NCBI GenBank assembly: GCA_037833965.1
Contig: AP031355.1
Coordinates: forward strand, 24,701,501-24,765,500
Direction: 5' to 3'
From: Marchantia polymorpha subsp. ruderalis
Lineage: Eukaryota > Streptophyta > Marchantiopsida > Marchantiales > Marchantiaceae
DNA length: 64,000 nucleotides
Of this stretch, positions 36,306 through 48,320 are shown in pieces. The translations under genes were made by a program, and so were the position numbers. The notes under the pieces are model-generated. The model did no database searches, was not told the DNA's origin, and saw nothing but the letters and a program-made list of their open reading frames with translations. Each line of letters begins with the position of its first letter. Position 1 is the first letter of the stretch.

Positions 36306-39137
36306 TCACATGTGGTATTTCTTCAACCGCCACCCGTTCACTCGGGTGCCTAACAAATCGCCGGCCAGGTCCGCAAGTTGGATGGATCCATTCGAGAAGA
36401 CTTCGACAACCCTGTAAGGTCCCATCCATCTTAGGTGCAGTTTGCCTGGGAATCTGGCATGCCTGCTGTCGTAGAGCAATGCCAAATCACCCGCCTGCAG
36501 GAGTACAGGTTTGATCTTTTTATCGTATCTCTCCTTTCGGCGGAGCTGGATTTTCCTGGTGCGATCTTCGGCGTCTCGTCTCCTCTCATCCAGCAGCGTG
36601 ACCTCCTGTAACCTGTAGAGCTGACTCTCCTCTGCGCCCATCCTCTGCAAATCCAACGTTCGTTGGGTGGGTACTTCAAATTCGATCGGGAGGATCGGGT
36701 GTTGACCATACACCAGAAAGTATGGTGTCTGTTTGGTCGTGATCTTCTCAGCTGTCCGGTACGCCCATAGTGCGGCTGCTAGCTTCGTATCCCCGTCGTG
36801 AGCGTGATTCACCGTGACCTTGAGTAGTATTTTACACGGCAGACCATTGGACTTCTCCGTCAGTCCATTCGCCTTGGGATTGTATGGAGTAGTCTTCCGG
36901 TGCTTGATGTGGAAATACCGTGTCAGATCTTCGATGATCTGATTCAGAAAATGCGTGCCCCGGTCGCTGACTAGCTCTAAGGGACATCCGTAGCGTGTGA
37001 TAATCGACTCAAACAAGAAGGCTGCCACTGTGGCAGCATCATCCCTTCTGGTGGCCCTGGCCTCCACCATTTTGGTGGCGTAGTCCGTTGCTACCAGAAT
37101 GTAGCGCCTTCGTGTGCTTCTAGTCACTGGTTGTATCGGCCCTACAAAGTCAATGCCCCACTTTTCGAAAGGTGCTAGAGGCATGATGGGAGTCAGGGGC
37201 CAGCGTGTTGTAGGCGTTGGTCTCCCCGTCCTCTGGCAACTGTCGCACTTGCGGATGTAATCGAGAACATCCTTAAACATGGTCGGCCACCAATACCCCG
37301 CATTTAGAATCTTTGTGACCGTGTTCCTGGTGGCATAGTGTCCACCCGCCTCCTCTGTATGCATCGCACTCACTATTCTTGGTACCTCTGATTCCTCCAG
37401 GCATCTGCATAAGCGCTCATCTGCCATCTTCTTGAACAAAACCCCCTGCTGGAGTTGGTACGGGCCTGCCTTATGAATAAAGACAGTTCGCTGTTCCAAA
37501 TCCATGCCTACGGGACACTGAAGGGTTAGCAGATATCGATACAGGTCGGCATAGCGGGACTCATGCCCCGCAGACAACTGAAATAACTCTTCATCTGGAA
37601 AATCGTCCACCAATTCCTCCTCTGTTGGCTGGGTCCATAATCGGGACAAGTAATCCGCATTTTCGTGGTGCACCCCTTTCCTGGTCTGGACTGTGTAGGT
37701 GAACTCTTGTAGCAACAACACCCACCTGGCGATCCGACCGGATAGGTCGGCTTTCTTGACTAGGTGTTGCAATGCGTAGTGGTCCACATGGAACACAAAC
37801 TCGTAGCAGATTAGGTAGTGACGGAACTTTTTACAGGAGTACACCATCCCCAACGCTTCTCTCTCCGTCGTGGTGTACTTCCGCTCTGCTAGAGACAACT
37901 GTCGGCTCGCGAAATAGATCGGGTAGTCCTTTTTGTTGTCATCCTTTTGACTCAGTACTACACCGATGGCGAATGCAGATGTGTCAACGTAAACATGGAA
38001 TGGTCGATTCCAGTCTGGACTCCTTAGCACGGGAGCAGTCGTGAGTTTCGCTTTAAGAGCCTCAAATGCTGACTGCTGGTTCGCACCCCAAGCATAAGGC
38101 TCGTCCTTCTTCAACAACTTGGTCAGGTCCGCCGCCAGTATTGCATACAGGTGTATGAATCTTCGGTAGTAGCCCACATGACCCAGGAATGCTCGCAGCT
38201 CTCTTAGATTCGTGGGTGGCTCAAGCTCGAGTATAACCTTGACCTTCTCGATGTCCACCGCAATGCCGTCTGCCGAGACCCGATGACCCAACAAGATTCC
38301 ACTAGTCATAAAGAAAAAGCACTTCTCGGGATGCAGCGATAAACTGCTCTCTCTACATTTATCGAAGGTCTGCTTCAAGTGATTTAGGTGTTCAGACCGC
38401 TTCCCAAAGACACAGAAGTCATCTATGAATATTTCCAGGAACTTCCTCAGTTGTTCCTGGAAGATATTGGTCATCATCCGTTGAAAGGTGGCAGGCGCGT
38501 TGCACAGACCGAAGGGCATCTTGTGGTATGCGTAAGTTCCCCAGTCGGTTGTGAACGTAGTTTTATCTTTGTCCTGTTCCCGGATAGACACCTGATTGTA
38601 ACCTGAGAACCCGTCCAGGAAGCTATAGCATTCATGTCCTGCGACATGGTCTAGAATGGCATCCGTGAACGGCAACGGGTGATGATCCTTGCGTGTTGCT
38701 GCATTCAACTTCCGGAAATCCTGACACACTCGTATCTTACCCGTCAACTTCTTGGGTACGATAACAATAGGCGACACCCATTCACTGCTGAGCACTGGGT
38801 AAATAATACCAGCACTCAAGTACTTATCTATCTCCTCCTTAACTAGCAAGGAGTATTTTGGGTTGAGGCGATACTGGCGCTGTCGTATGGGTACTGAGTC
38901 GTCCAGTAATTCGATACGGTGTTCCCCATACCGTGCAGGTATCCCCTTCATGTCTTCGATCTTCCAGGCGAAGACGTCGACATAATGGCTAAGGAATGCC
39001 TGTACGTTCCTTAGCTCGTCTCCTCTCACTGTGCTTGATACCTTCAAGCACTTGTCGGGACTGAGTTGTACTTCGTGACAGTCACTAGGGTCGACAATGC
39101 CCTCGGTGTGACTCGTCTCACTCCTTCCCAGTCCCAC
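36306..39137 (-). CDS. pol: Pol of E3: RT - RNase H - integrase, open 943 aa
   Basis: The open family A Pol, used above for numbering. RT with FIDDF (D239-D240), RNase H (D385, TTEREALGMVY, HVDHYALQHLV), integrase HHCC (593-636), DDE at D662, D725, E761, and a C-terminal RWMGPYRVVEVFSNGS module; no chromodomain. The first ATG (MGLGRSETSHTEG) lies a few codons after the leaky UAG, in the same frame as gag-pro, so this ATG is probably not a real start (inference). Looks whole. Confidence 0.95.
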   Translation of the reverse strand: MGLGRSETSHTEGIVDPSDCHEVQLSPDKCLKVSSTVRGDELRNVQAFLSHYVDVFAWKIEDMKGIPARYGEHRIELLDDSVPIRQRQYRLNPKYSLLVKEEIDKYLSAGIIYPVLSSEWVSPIVIVPKKLTGKIRVCQDFRKLNAATRKDHHPLPFTDAILDHVAGHECYSFLDGFSGYNQVSIREQDKDKTTFTTDWGTYAYHKMPFGLCNAPATFQRMMTNIFQEQLRKFLEIFIDDFCVFGKRSEHLNHLKQTFDKCRESSLSLHPEKCFFFMTSGILLGHRVSADGIAVDIEKVKVILELEPPTNLRELRAFLGHVGYYRRFIHLYAILAADLTKLLKKDEPYAWGANQQSAFEALKAKLTTAPVLRSPDWNRPFHVYVDTSAFAIGVVLSQKDDNKKDYPIYFASRQLSLAERKYTTTEREALGMVYSCKKFRHYLICYEFVFHVDHYALQHLVKKADLSGRIARWVLLLQEFTYTVQTRKGVHHENADYLSRLWTQPTEEELVDDFPDEELFQLSAGHESRYADLYRYLLTLQCPVGMDLEQRTVFIHKAGPYQLQQGVLFKKMADERLCRCLEESEVPRIVSAMHTEEAGGHYATRNTVTKILNAGYWWPTMFKDVLDYIRKCDSCQRTGRPTPTTRWPLTPIMPLAPFEKWGIDFVGPIQPVTRSTRRRYILVATDYATKMVEARATRRDDAATVAAFLFESIITRYGCPLELVSDRGTHFLNQIIEDLTRYFHIKHRKTTPYNPKANGLTEKSNGLPCKILLKVTVNHAHDGDTKLAAALWAYRTAEKITTKQTPYFLVYGQHPILPIEFEVPTQRTLDLQRMGAEESQLYRLQEVTLLDERRRDAEDRTRKIQLRRKERYDKKIKPVLLQAGDLALLYDSRHARFPGKLHLRWMGPYRVVEVFSNGSIQLADLAGDLLGTRVNGWRLKKYHM

Positions 39138-39140
39138 CGT

Positions 39141-39149
39141 TAATTGCTA
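39141..39149 (-). promoter_or_regulatory. Leaky stop UAG-CAA-UUA (E3)
   Basis: Same TAG-CAATTA as in E1, minus strand, with gag-pro and pol in one frame. Confidence 0.75.
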
Positions 39150-41981
39150 TTCGTCTTCCGGCTGAATAGCTTCCGGCTCTTCTTCTTCTCCCACCGAACA
39201 GCAGGCAACGAATCCCACGAAATAATCGGATTCGGTACCACTGGAATCCGATCGCGCGGTCGACTCACTGTCCCCGTCCGATGTGTAACCTGCACTTGTC
39301 GATGGGGTCTCTCCTTCGTGTCTGACCCTATTCCAGGGCACCGTAATGGTCTTGGTCGGTTCCGAAGGATGGGGAAACTTAAGGCGATGCCTTCGCCAAT
39401 CACATCTGACTTGTGCGCCATATAGCCATGGTCGCCCGAGCAGAACGTCATAGCCCTGCTTCATCATCGGTTGAAGGATGATATACGTCAACCGAAAGTC
39501 CGCACCACCGATGATTGTTTTGACATTGCGCAGCATACCTGCAGGCATTCTCCGCGTCTGATCCGCTAATCTCAACACACGCTTCGAGGGTTCGTATTGA
39601 CTGAACCCCAGGGCTCTCGCGGTATCCTCCGTCATTATGTTGACTCCTGATCCAGAGTCGATTGGTACCCTGCGTACACAACACCTTGCTATTTCCACAT
39701 CGATCTCTGGTGGCCCTTGGTCTTCGCTCTCCACTTGATATACTTGAGAGGATGTGGATGCGCGCGGCTTCCGCGGACGTCGTAGCGAAAGCATCAACAT
39801 TCTTCGATACGTCTTGTTGTCCTCCAGGAGCTGCTTGAACGTGATGTTCACTTTCCGACTCCCGAGATCTTCGACCAAGTCATAGTGGGCGCGTTGGGTC
39901 ACCGGGGTCGGCGGCGACGCTCTGCGAGGTTCCACGGTGGCTGCCAACTTCTCCCCAAGGAAGGATGGCAAGTCTGGCCGCGGTGGGTCCTTTTGAGTGC
40001 GGATCGCTTCCTTCAACAGGTTGGTTACCTCGTTTTGGATATCCGGAGCATAGTCCCGTTTCAGCAAGCGAACTGGCTCATCCTCGACTGCTGTCTGGGG
40101 GCGCACTGCTGGTGCCTCTCGTGTAACCGAAGACTTCCGTGCAGGTCGCAAGTCGGACTTGCTGGATGTCTTCTCCTTCCCTTTTCCCGTCCGGTCGTCG
40201 GTTCTCCGTTCGTGCTTGCGAGTGTCACGCTCTTGCTCCTTCGATTTCTTGGAACTACGAGTTTCGACCCGTGCGCACATAACCTCTTCCGCCGGCCATT
40301 CTTCGTCTTCGTCATCCCCATCTGAACCTACTTCGACCTGGTTAACTTGGACGTCCTCCTTGGTGGGAGGGTTCACAAATCGTACCGCTGGCCGAGGAAC
40401 TGGTGGCTGATCACACTCTGGCGCAGTATGCCCGGTCTTCTTGCAATTACTACATGTCGGAACATAATCGTTTCGCCTTTTTGGATGGGGACACTGCGGT
40501 GAGAAGTGTCCAACTTCCCCGCAGTTATAACAAGCTCGCGGTGGCGGTGGGTCAAACGTCCCTGGAGGGGCTCTCCGCCTCACGGGTACTGTAGTGGCCC
40601 GATCCACCGGATGATATCGTGGGACTTACATTGCTGAAACTGCAGTAGGGGTGGGAACCGACTGGACGGCGTAGGCTGTCTCTTCGCTAGCCTCTCCATA
40701 GTACTGGGGGTGCTCTCCATAGTACGGTTGTGCCCACTCTACTGCGTTGACTGGATATGACGGACGGGTGGTAAGGCACTCGGTGTTTGCATGTCCCACC
40801 GCCCCGCACGTAGTACACCATAAGTTCGCTCGCACTCTCCCTGGTGATTTTCGGCGATCATGCCCGCCTACCACTTGAACCTTGAGGTCGGCGAAGTCCT
40901 TCACGAGGGTCTCCATCTTCGAGGCTATGTCTCCCGGCGCTCTGTCCGTAGTCACTCGTCGGGTGCCCTTCTTCTTCGCTGCCCCATGCTTCTTCCTCTT
41001 CTTCTCCTCCTCCGACGATGAGGTTTCCTCTTCTTCGGATGAGGAACGGTTCTCGTCCGAAGACGATTCCTCCGATGACGGAGTTGTACCTCTACGTCGT
41101 CTTCGCCCTCCCTTCGGTTTTCGCTCCTTTGACTCCCGTCTCTCTCTCCCTCTCCGGTTGAGAGTGGAAGTTTCGAAGGCTTCTGCCGATGCAATCACAT
41201 CTTCAATAGTGTCGCACTTGCTGCGTCGGCAAAAAGTCTCCATCTCCCGAGTTAAGCCGGTCACGTACCAGTCCACAGCTTGTTGTACCGAGAAAGGGGA
41301 CCCTGGTCCTGTTTTCGGTATTCTGTCAAGGAGGTCCAGAAATCTCTCAGTGTAGTCACGCAGACTCTCCTTCTTCTCTCGCTGCAAATTACGTAACTTT
41401 GTCAATACCCGACTGTCGTAGCCGAGCTCACGGAAGCGGCGAAGGAACTTCTCCTTCAGCTGGGCCCATGTCGTCAACCCAGTCGGGTCGATGCTCTCGT
41501 GATTGTACCAACTCCTCGCTTTCTTCCGCAGAAGGCTTGGAAAGATCCTTAGTCGGTCGTCGTCTGCGATCTCGCGATTGGCAATAGACACCGATTCGAA
41601 CAACTTGATGTATGAATCTGCATCGTCGTCATCCCCACTCCCTTTATACTTTGGGTAGGAATGTTTAGTGATCGGCTGAGGTAGCCGCACATTGGCTTGT
41701 CCGTCCGCCATCGGTGTGTCTGTCGACGGTCCTCGGGCGGTCGTTTCTAAATCACGAGGAGGGTCCGTGCAAGGAATATCTAGTAGAACTGTAAGCACCA
41801 AGTTTGGTTCCGAGTCGCCGGGGGTAGGTTCCCCAAGGATGTCGGCCGAACTAGGCTTCGGTACTCTTTTTGGTGTTTTCTTGTTTTGACGCCGTGTCTC
41901 TTCCACGGCCTTCTCTGAATCTCGTCGGAACCGGCGGACAGCTCTAGCACTTAGGTTGCTCCCGCTAGCTCCCGTCGACAT
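39147..41981 (-). pseudogene. gag-pro: Gag-protease region of E3, about one break
   Basis: Family A gag-pro with start MSTGASGSNLSAR, capsid region, Ser/Glu-rich linker, three CCHC knuckles (CTTCGAVGHANTEC, CYNCGEVGHFSPQC, CSNCKKTGHTAPEC) and the protease motif DSGSGVNIM, closely similar to E1. About one break. Confidence 0.9.
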
Positions 41982-42027
41982 TCACCGAGCATGGCTGCTC
42001 GTAAAAACCCCGGTGTTGACGCAACTG

Positions 42028-42045
42028 TCCCCGGCAGCGGCGCCA
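42028..42045 (-). promoter_or_regulatory. Primer binding site, tRNA-Asp type (E3)
   Basis: TGGCGCCGCTGCCGGGGA on the minus strand, 22 nt from the LTR end at 42068, with the same AAGAAG ... CTTCTT spacer stem as E1. Confidence 0.85.
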
Positions 42046-43033
42046 AAAAGAAGTTGTCGGCTTCTTATGTAATAACCCACTAAAGGCTAAAACTGCAATA
42101 TAGTGGTAGAAAGGTCGAACCCACAGGGACAGAGGAACACACAGGGTACAAAGTGTCACGTTTAACAGACTATTGATGAGTTTGAATTCTCAGGCGACTG
42201 TCACTCCCAGAAATACTGCAAGTGTCCACTCGGAGCGCACTCGGAGGTCGCACAGTGCAGCGTACATACACACACACACACACACACCTGAAACTACAGA
42301 AACACAACCCAAAGATCCGTTAGGACCTCTACTCAAGATTTCAGGGGGGAAGTCTCTCAAGAGTACACTCAGCGAAGCTGCGGGTAGTGACTTCCAACTC
42401 CGGCTTTTACAACGCTTCCACTAGCTTGCTGCTAGCGTAGGAAACCCGGTTTGGACTGCCTACTTCGGATCGAAGTCACTCATACGCGGTGAACAACACT
42501 CTCAACTCACAAAACGCGCAGAGAACACAGGTCCGCACTGAAGGACTCACTGTGAAACATTCCAGTAACACAACAACAGTCTATTGAAGAGTTTGAATTC
42601 TCAGGCACTTGTCATTCCCAGAAATACTACAGGGGTTACCCTCAAGGCACCTGCTGCAGCGTAACCTGAATTTACAACCAAGGCTTACACGAAGTAGCAA
42701 AACTTCACTTTGGCATTCAGGGGAAAAATCCCAAGGGAGTACAATCAGAAAGGAACACTCGAAGGTGTAGGGGCGAAACTGTTCAAGTATCTAACTAGTC
42801 ACTGGCTCTGAGCATCGGCAGTCACCCGCAGGTGCAGATCCGAACTACTCAAGTCTCTAACCAATGGACTAGCTCTGAACATTCGGCCGAAGGCCTTCAG
42901 CTACAAAATGCGGAACGCTAAGTTGTAACTCCTCATGCGTGGTGACAGAACTCAAGGACACAAACACGCAAAGGTAATGGGTTCCTGATCTATACTTCTG
43001 ATGGGAAAGAACCCCAGGCAAAACGCCTGGAAC

Positions 43034-43042
43034 TATTTTATA
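43034..43042 (-). promoter_or_regulatory. TATA box of the E3 5' LTR
   Basis: TATAAAATA on the minus strand with the CCAGGC ... GCCTGG stem-loop; it would direct transcription into the E3 internal region. Confidence 0.7.
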
Positions 43043-43650
43043 CCTTCTAAATCCTAACTAACACTACACTGCACTGCCATGGTGCGAGCCGCAACAGATC
43101 CTACACCTAAGGAGTCGGCGGCTGCCTTCCCCTCTAACTTACAACCTAAATCTAACCCTAACCCTAAATCTGAATCCTAAGCCTACTGTACAGAGCCGCT
43201 AGCGCCTTCCCACCCAAGATCTGAGGCTGAAAATTTGCAGGCAGGCGTGGCCGGCCGAGATCAACGATCCCACAAAATTTCAAATCCATCCGACCGTCCA
43301 TCGCAAAGATATGGGCCCCGCAAGATCTCGGAACCTAGGCCAAAATTCCTTCTCCAAAATCCGAGGACTGTGGGTCCCACGCGTCCTACACGCAAGCCGC
43401 CTACTCGCAGGCCGCCTTGGGCCGAAGGCCCCTCTAACTGTTAACGCCGAAGGCCTCACGCCTAACCATGACAGCCGCTTTCGACGCTCATAACTCATTG
43501 ACGCCTTATCCGTTTCAAGAGATCTTGGTCTCGTTGGAACCAGCTCGTCGAGTTCTTTCCAACGAGACCCGAATCAAGTCAAACCGCTAAGAATTGAGAA
43601 AGTTTTGTCGGTTTTACTCTTCCGCCGAAGGCGTTCGTCTATCCACAGTC

Positions 43651-43734
43651 CGTCCGCGGCGCTAAGCTGTACGTCCGCGGCGCTGAGCTGGCCGTCCGCT
43701 GCGCTGACCTGTCCGTCCGCGGCGCTGCGCAAGC
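43651..43734. repeat. 21-bp tandem repeat, four units
   Basis: Units begin CGTCCGCGGCGCTGAGCTG at about 43651, 43672, 43693 and 43714, with a few differences. Lies in the A-like U3 piece. Confidence 0.8.
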
Positions 43735-45116
43735 GCAGAAGGCGCCGTACAATTTCTACCTCACAAGGCGCATTTCTAGGGCCCAAGGCGGATTTCCCGC
43801 CGACGCCGAAGCGCCTGTGCACAGGCGAACTTACTTCGTCCGCGCATAGGACAAAACTTCCTTCGCCTGTGCGTAGGCGGAAAGCTGAGTATCTTGCGAC
43901 CTTCATAACTCCCGGAATTCTCCTCCGTTCGTGGTGTTCTTGGGCTCGTTAGAATCAGCGCGTCGAGCATTTTCCAACGAGACCCTAACCAAGTCAAGAA
44001 TGAGAGAATGAGACTGGAGCGTAGTCTTTTCTTCTCCAAATTCAAGAACGTCCAACGTTCTTACTGGTTACAACGTACGCATTCGGCTATACGGCCTAAC
44101 GGTTCGCCCTTGGCATGCGCGAATTCACGTCTCCGCACTGCGCGCATTCGTATGCGTGAATGTTGAATTCTCCCGCCGCCGCCACCTTCCGGACTCGAGT
44201 CCGCCGCAGGGTATACGTCGGCTATGTTGTCTTTTCCTAACCCGTCCATCACTGGAGGCGTGTCGCCGCTGGTGCGTTCCTTATCCGTCGGCGCCTTGCT
44301 GGAGGCGCACATCTAGTCGGAGCAAATTACGCCGGCGCGCAGTCGTACCGCTTATTTTGTCCTTTATGCCTCGTCCATTGCTGACGGCGCATATCCGCCA
44401 GCGCAACTCATGCCAGCGCATCCGGCCGTCAGCGCCACGTCGGAGGCGTACATCCGACCGGCGCTTTCCTTCCATGAACAGCCGCCAAAGGCGCTTTCGA
44501 CTCTGAGTTGGTTTCCTCCTATGAGCGCGCGATCCCGCCAAAGGCGCATCGCCGAGGGCGTACGGGAATCCTTTCCGGCTGTGAACCCTAGCGCGAACGG
44601 CGCATGTCTGGCTACGAGTTTTCCGACGCTCATTACTTCTCCGTCCCTGATCCATCTCCGACGCTCTTGGGCTCGTTAGAACGAGCGTCCCGAGCTCTTT
44701 CTAATGTGACTTCAACCAACTGGATCTACCGTGTATTCCGATCGTTATGAAGGTTTTCCCCTTCCGCGCCAGCGGCGCATCGCCGAAGGCGCACTCATGG
44801 TCGGACGCCTTCAGAGGTCCGGGCCCTTCTCCTTACGTCTTTAGCAAAACCTCCTCCTGAGGTGTCTGCGCCGGAAGCGTAGCTTCCTTATACGCTGGAA
44901 GCGCGTGAGTAGAGACACCTCAGAAAAGGAGCTTTTGCCGAAGGCGCCGAAGACATTGGCGTTGGTACATCCGACTACGTGATTCTTCGTGACCTCGTGA
45001 CGATCTCATCAATCCACTCTATTTATCGTACCCTTTTCTAACTACAAACACTACTTCGGTACTAGTTTTCTAAAATTGTTTAAATTCTGCAAAAAAACAA
45101 AAAGTGTTTTACCACA

Positions 45117-46815
45117 GTGCGTCCGCCGAAGGCGTCCGCACACTGGTCGCCGGCCCTGTCCGTCTCGCAGTCGGCGAATCCGGCCGACTCTCTGTTGACC
45201 GACTTGCAGTCGGCGAATCCGGCCGACTCTCTATTGACCGACTCGCAGTCGGCCGACTAGCAGTTGTCCGACTGGGAGTCAGATACACCCTGCGCGTCTT
45301 CACTCCACTTGGCCTGCTTGCTGGTGGCGTTTTCTCAGAAGTGCCTTCCGCCGAAGACGACCTTCTGAGGGTTGTTGGCTTGTCAGCCAAACTCTCTCCT
45401 GCTTCCGGCCTGCTGTCCAGTTCAACGCGCCGCTCAGTTGGCCTTCCTTCCGCTTGTCGACCTTCAGTCGCCCGACTCGTAGTCGGCCGACTGTCAGTCC
45501 GTCCAACTCCTTCCGAAGGCATTGGTGCCTTCTGCGCAGAGGTGTTTGTCGACTTCCCTAGAATCTGCGCGATTATCTCCTCCTGCGTGGGATTCCGCCG
45601 GACCGGAGTACGCCCGGTCTTCTCAGTACTAGTTGGCATTTTGCGTGCCCTCTGTTTTGGTCGACTGTGAGGCTCGTGGGTGGGCCGACTACGAGTCGGC
45701 GCAGCTGGCACTTCCGGCTGCTTGTCCTCAGGTCTCTCATCCCACTTCCGCTTTCGCGCAATGCGCTCACTTCGACGTTCTTCTGCTGCTCTTGTTGGGG
45801 CCGGAGCCGGAGGCGGACTGGCAGGTTCCTCGTCCGGATCCGTGTCCACTTCGACCTCCCGTGAGTATCTACCTGGATAGATCCGGGTCAGCAGCGGAAA
45901 CCGTGTCCGCTCTGAATTTGTCAAAAAACCCATCGCCCGATAAAACACAATCAGGTAAGGCGAAAGATGATTGAGGGTTCCTCCTTATTCTTCTTGCGCA
46001 TGTTGGCGCGTCACCTTCCACAGGAGTCGTGCCCAATGCACTGGAGCTCCTGACAACACTAGCTCCACAAATTCTACCTGCCAACCATGCATGTAAGCGG
46101 TCTTGGTCGGCTGCAATATCTGCAGCAATGCAGTCGCGACATTTCTCCGCAATCGATCTTTGTAATCCCGTGTCCGGAAACCGTTCTTGGGATGCCTGGC
46201 AACTTTGAAGAGCTCATTGTAGGAGATTTCTTCCTCCTGGGACACCTTCACGCTATCGGCCTCGAAGAGGAGATCCCCTTCCTCGCCGGCACACCTGCCC
46301 AACACCTGCGCCCAGTTACAAATGTCCCATCTTTCTGGATGTGGACGGAATCCGCGTGAGGGCTTGTGTCTCTCCTGCAGATACTCGCGCACCATCTCCG
46401 GACATGTCCAGTTCCACCCCCATAGGAGGAAATCGAGCTTCAGCCCCAGCAGCACATCTTGAAATGCGCGTAGACCGATCTGCGGCACCCTGAGGGGAGA
46501 CACTCGCAGTTGGGGAACCTTCGACATTGCGTTTCCTGCACACACAAACGTTCTTCCTTTCGCTCGCCCTCTCACAATCGCCACTGCGCGTCGGCCGCTC
46601 AAGCACTGACTGCTCACTCTCTCTTCGCTCACGCTCAAGTTCGCTACTCGCAATTCTCTCCAAGGTTTGTCAAGATCCTTGCGCAACTCGTCTCCGCACT
46701 CTCTCCTCTCACTGCAGGTCTCTCCGCCCTTGCGCGTAATCTTGGAAGCTGGAACTCGCAGAATCAAGAATGAGAGAATGAGACTTGAGAGCAGTCTTTT
46801 CTTCTCCGAATTCAA
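45117..46815 (-). pseudogene. ORF1-B fragment, N-terminal half, about one break
   Basis: Contains the start MNSEKKRLLS, the conserved domain (KLDFLLWGWNWTC, LGRCAGEEGDLLFE, TRDYKDRLRR) and part of the disordered middle, where one CCGACTCGCAGTCGG unit is duplicated compared with E2 (about 45165-45250). The C-terminal part is absent at the E3 boundary. About one break. Confidence 0.8.
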
Positions 46816-47597
46816 GAACGTCCAACGTTCTTACTGGTTACAACGTACGCAGCCGGCTATACGGCCTAACGGTTCGCCCTTTGCATGCGCGAATTCACGT
46901 CTCCGCACTGCGCGCATTCGCATGCGTGAATGTTGAATTCTCCCGCCGCCGCCGTCTTCTGGACTCGAGTCCGCCGCCGTGTATACGTCGGCTATGTTGT
47001 GTTTTCCTAACCCGTCCATCACCGGAGGCGCGTCGCCGCTGGCGTGTTCCTTATCCGTCGGCGCCTTGCTGGAGGCGCACATCCAGTCGGCGCGAATTAC
47101 GCCGGCGCGTATTCGTACCGCTTATTTTGTCCTTTATGCCTCGTCCATTGCTGACGGCGCATATCCCGCCGGCGCAAATCATGCCAGCGCAAATCATGCC
47201 AGCGCAGCCGGCCATCAGCGCCACGTCGGAGGCGTACATCCGACCGGCGCTTTCCTTCCATGAGCAGCCGCCAAAGGCGCTTCTGACTCTGAGTTGGTTT
47301 CCTCCCATGAGCGCGCGATTCCGCCGAAGGCGCATCGCCGAAGGCGTACGGGAGTCCTTTCCGGCTGTGAACCCTAGCGCGAACGGCGCATGTCCGGCTA
47401 CGAGTTTTCCGACGCTCATAACTTCTCTGTCCCTGATCCATCTCCGAAGCTCTTGAGCTCGTTAGAACGAGCGTCCCGAGCTCTTTCTAATGCAACTTCA
47501 ACCAACTGGATCTACCGTGTATTCCGATCGTTATGAAGGTTTTCCCTTTCCGCGCTAGCGGCGCATTGCCGAAGGCGCACTCATGGTCGGAAGCCTC
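45117..47597 (-). repeat. Family B LTR fragment (U3 with N-terminal part of ORF1-B)
   Basis: Continues from the ORF1 middle (45117) through the ORF1 start to about 430 bp short of the LTR start. The gene-free part 46816-47597 matches 19252-19995. It probably is the target LTR that E3 entered. Confidence 0.8.
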
Positions 47598-47672
47598 GGA
47601 CTCTGTTGGTGAGGAGTGAGTCCCTGATCTGTACTTCCGGAACTCAGGTGAGAGTGGTGTGGAAGAGTCCCT
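47598..47672. other. Unassigned ~75-bp filler at an LTR junction
   Basis: Matches no other part of the window by eye. Its start GTTGGTGAGGAG (47605-47616) is the exact inverse of CTCCTCACCAAC (47671-47682) on its right, most of which is ORF1-B sequence. Confidence 0.55.
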
Positions 47673-48320
47673 CCTCACCAACTCCTCTCGCGTCCGGCTA
47701 CTGCCTTCCACCTCTGCTAGCTGCATCTCCGCATCTGCGCGCTGCGCCCTCAATTCCGCGCACTCGGATTGCAAGTTGCGCAACAACTCCTCATCCTCCT
47801 TGCGCGTGTTTTGGCTTTCCTCTAATGCGCGCGTCTGGCGCGCAAGCTCCTCTGTTAGAATGCGGTTTTGTCTCCGCTCTTCCTGCAATTCCGACTCGAT
47901 CTTTGCCCGCATTAGCTCGGCATCCGCCTGGGCTTTTGTCGCCACATCCTCCCGCTGTTGTTGCAGGGTTTGGTGTAGCCTCTTCGTGATCGCAAGGTGC
48001 TGTTGGAGGGCAGTATTCCTCATCTGCAATGTTTGGCACCTAGTAGCCCAGGTGGCCACCTTGCTCCTCGTCCTGCTCTTGACAATCTCCACATAAGACT
48101 GTGATTTTCTGGAACTCGAGTTCTTTGCTGTCTTGCGATCCAAATATCGCAGGAGTGGCACTATCTGCTCGCACAGTACCCCTGTTGGCGTCTTCCGCAC
48201 AGAGTCCGCTTCCTGCTCTTCCGAACTCGTCTCATCCTCTGTTTTGAGGATTTCAGTCGCCACAAAATCTCTTGGCGACTCCCTGGAACTGTGGCGTGCG
48301 GCAGCTTCCGCCGCGAGGAG
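47673..48320 (-). pseudogene. ORF1-B fragment, C-terminal coiled-coil part
   Basis: Reads (minus) from AAEAAARHSSRESPRD through LLRYLDRKTAKNSSSRKS and the coiled coil to EELVR. It is a more diverged B subtype than E2 or E4. Both ends are broken off at junctions with other LTR pieces. Confidence 0.78.

Larger units (their letters stand above)
31646..45116 (-). mobile_element. E3: Ty3/gypsy LTR retrotransposon, family A, rearranged at both LTRs
   Basis: Internal region 36269-42067 (minus): primer binding site, gag-pro with about one break, leaky UAG, open pol, purine tract. The 3' LTR (33466-36268) keeps the first 2.8 kb and then turns into an inverted copy (31646-33219). The 5' LTR (42068-45116) is a 3.0-kb chimera without ORF1. 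Internal sequence is very close to E1 (family A). The right flank GTGCG is family B ORF1, so E3 probably entered a family B LTR; no matching duplicate is visible at the left. Left limit uncertain. Confidence 0.8.
42068..45116 (-). repeat. 5' LTR of E3: short chimeric LTR without ORF1 (3049 bp)
   Basis: Exact LTR ends: TGTGGTAAAACAC at 45116 (family B start) and GGGTTATTACA at 42068 (family A end). From left: family A U5/R (42068-43042, CA repeat at about 42264-42289), the 555-bp block (43043-43600, same as at 16072-16628), an A-like U3 piece with palindromes (43601-43996), and family B U3 start (43997-45116). No gene in these 3 kb; ORF1 is gone. Confidence 0.85.

Noticed and set aside
26295-45116. 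One single element spanning 26295-45116 with both LTRs intact
   Set aside because: The LTRs differ in type at both ends, the flanks do not form a target duplication, and an inverted piece lies between; better read as several events.
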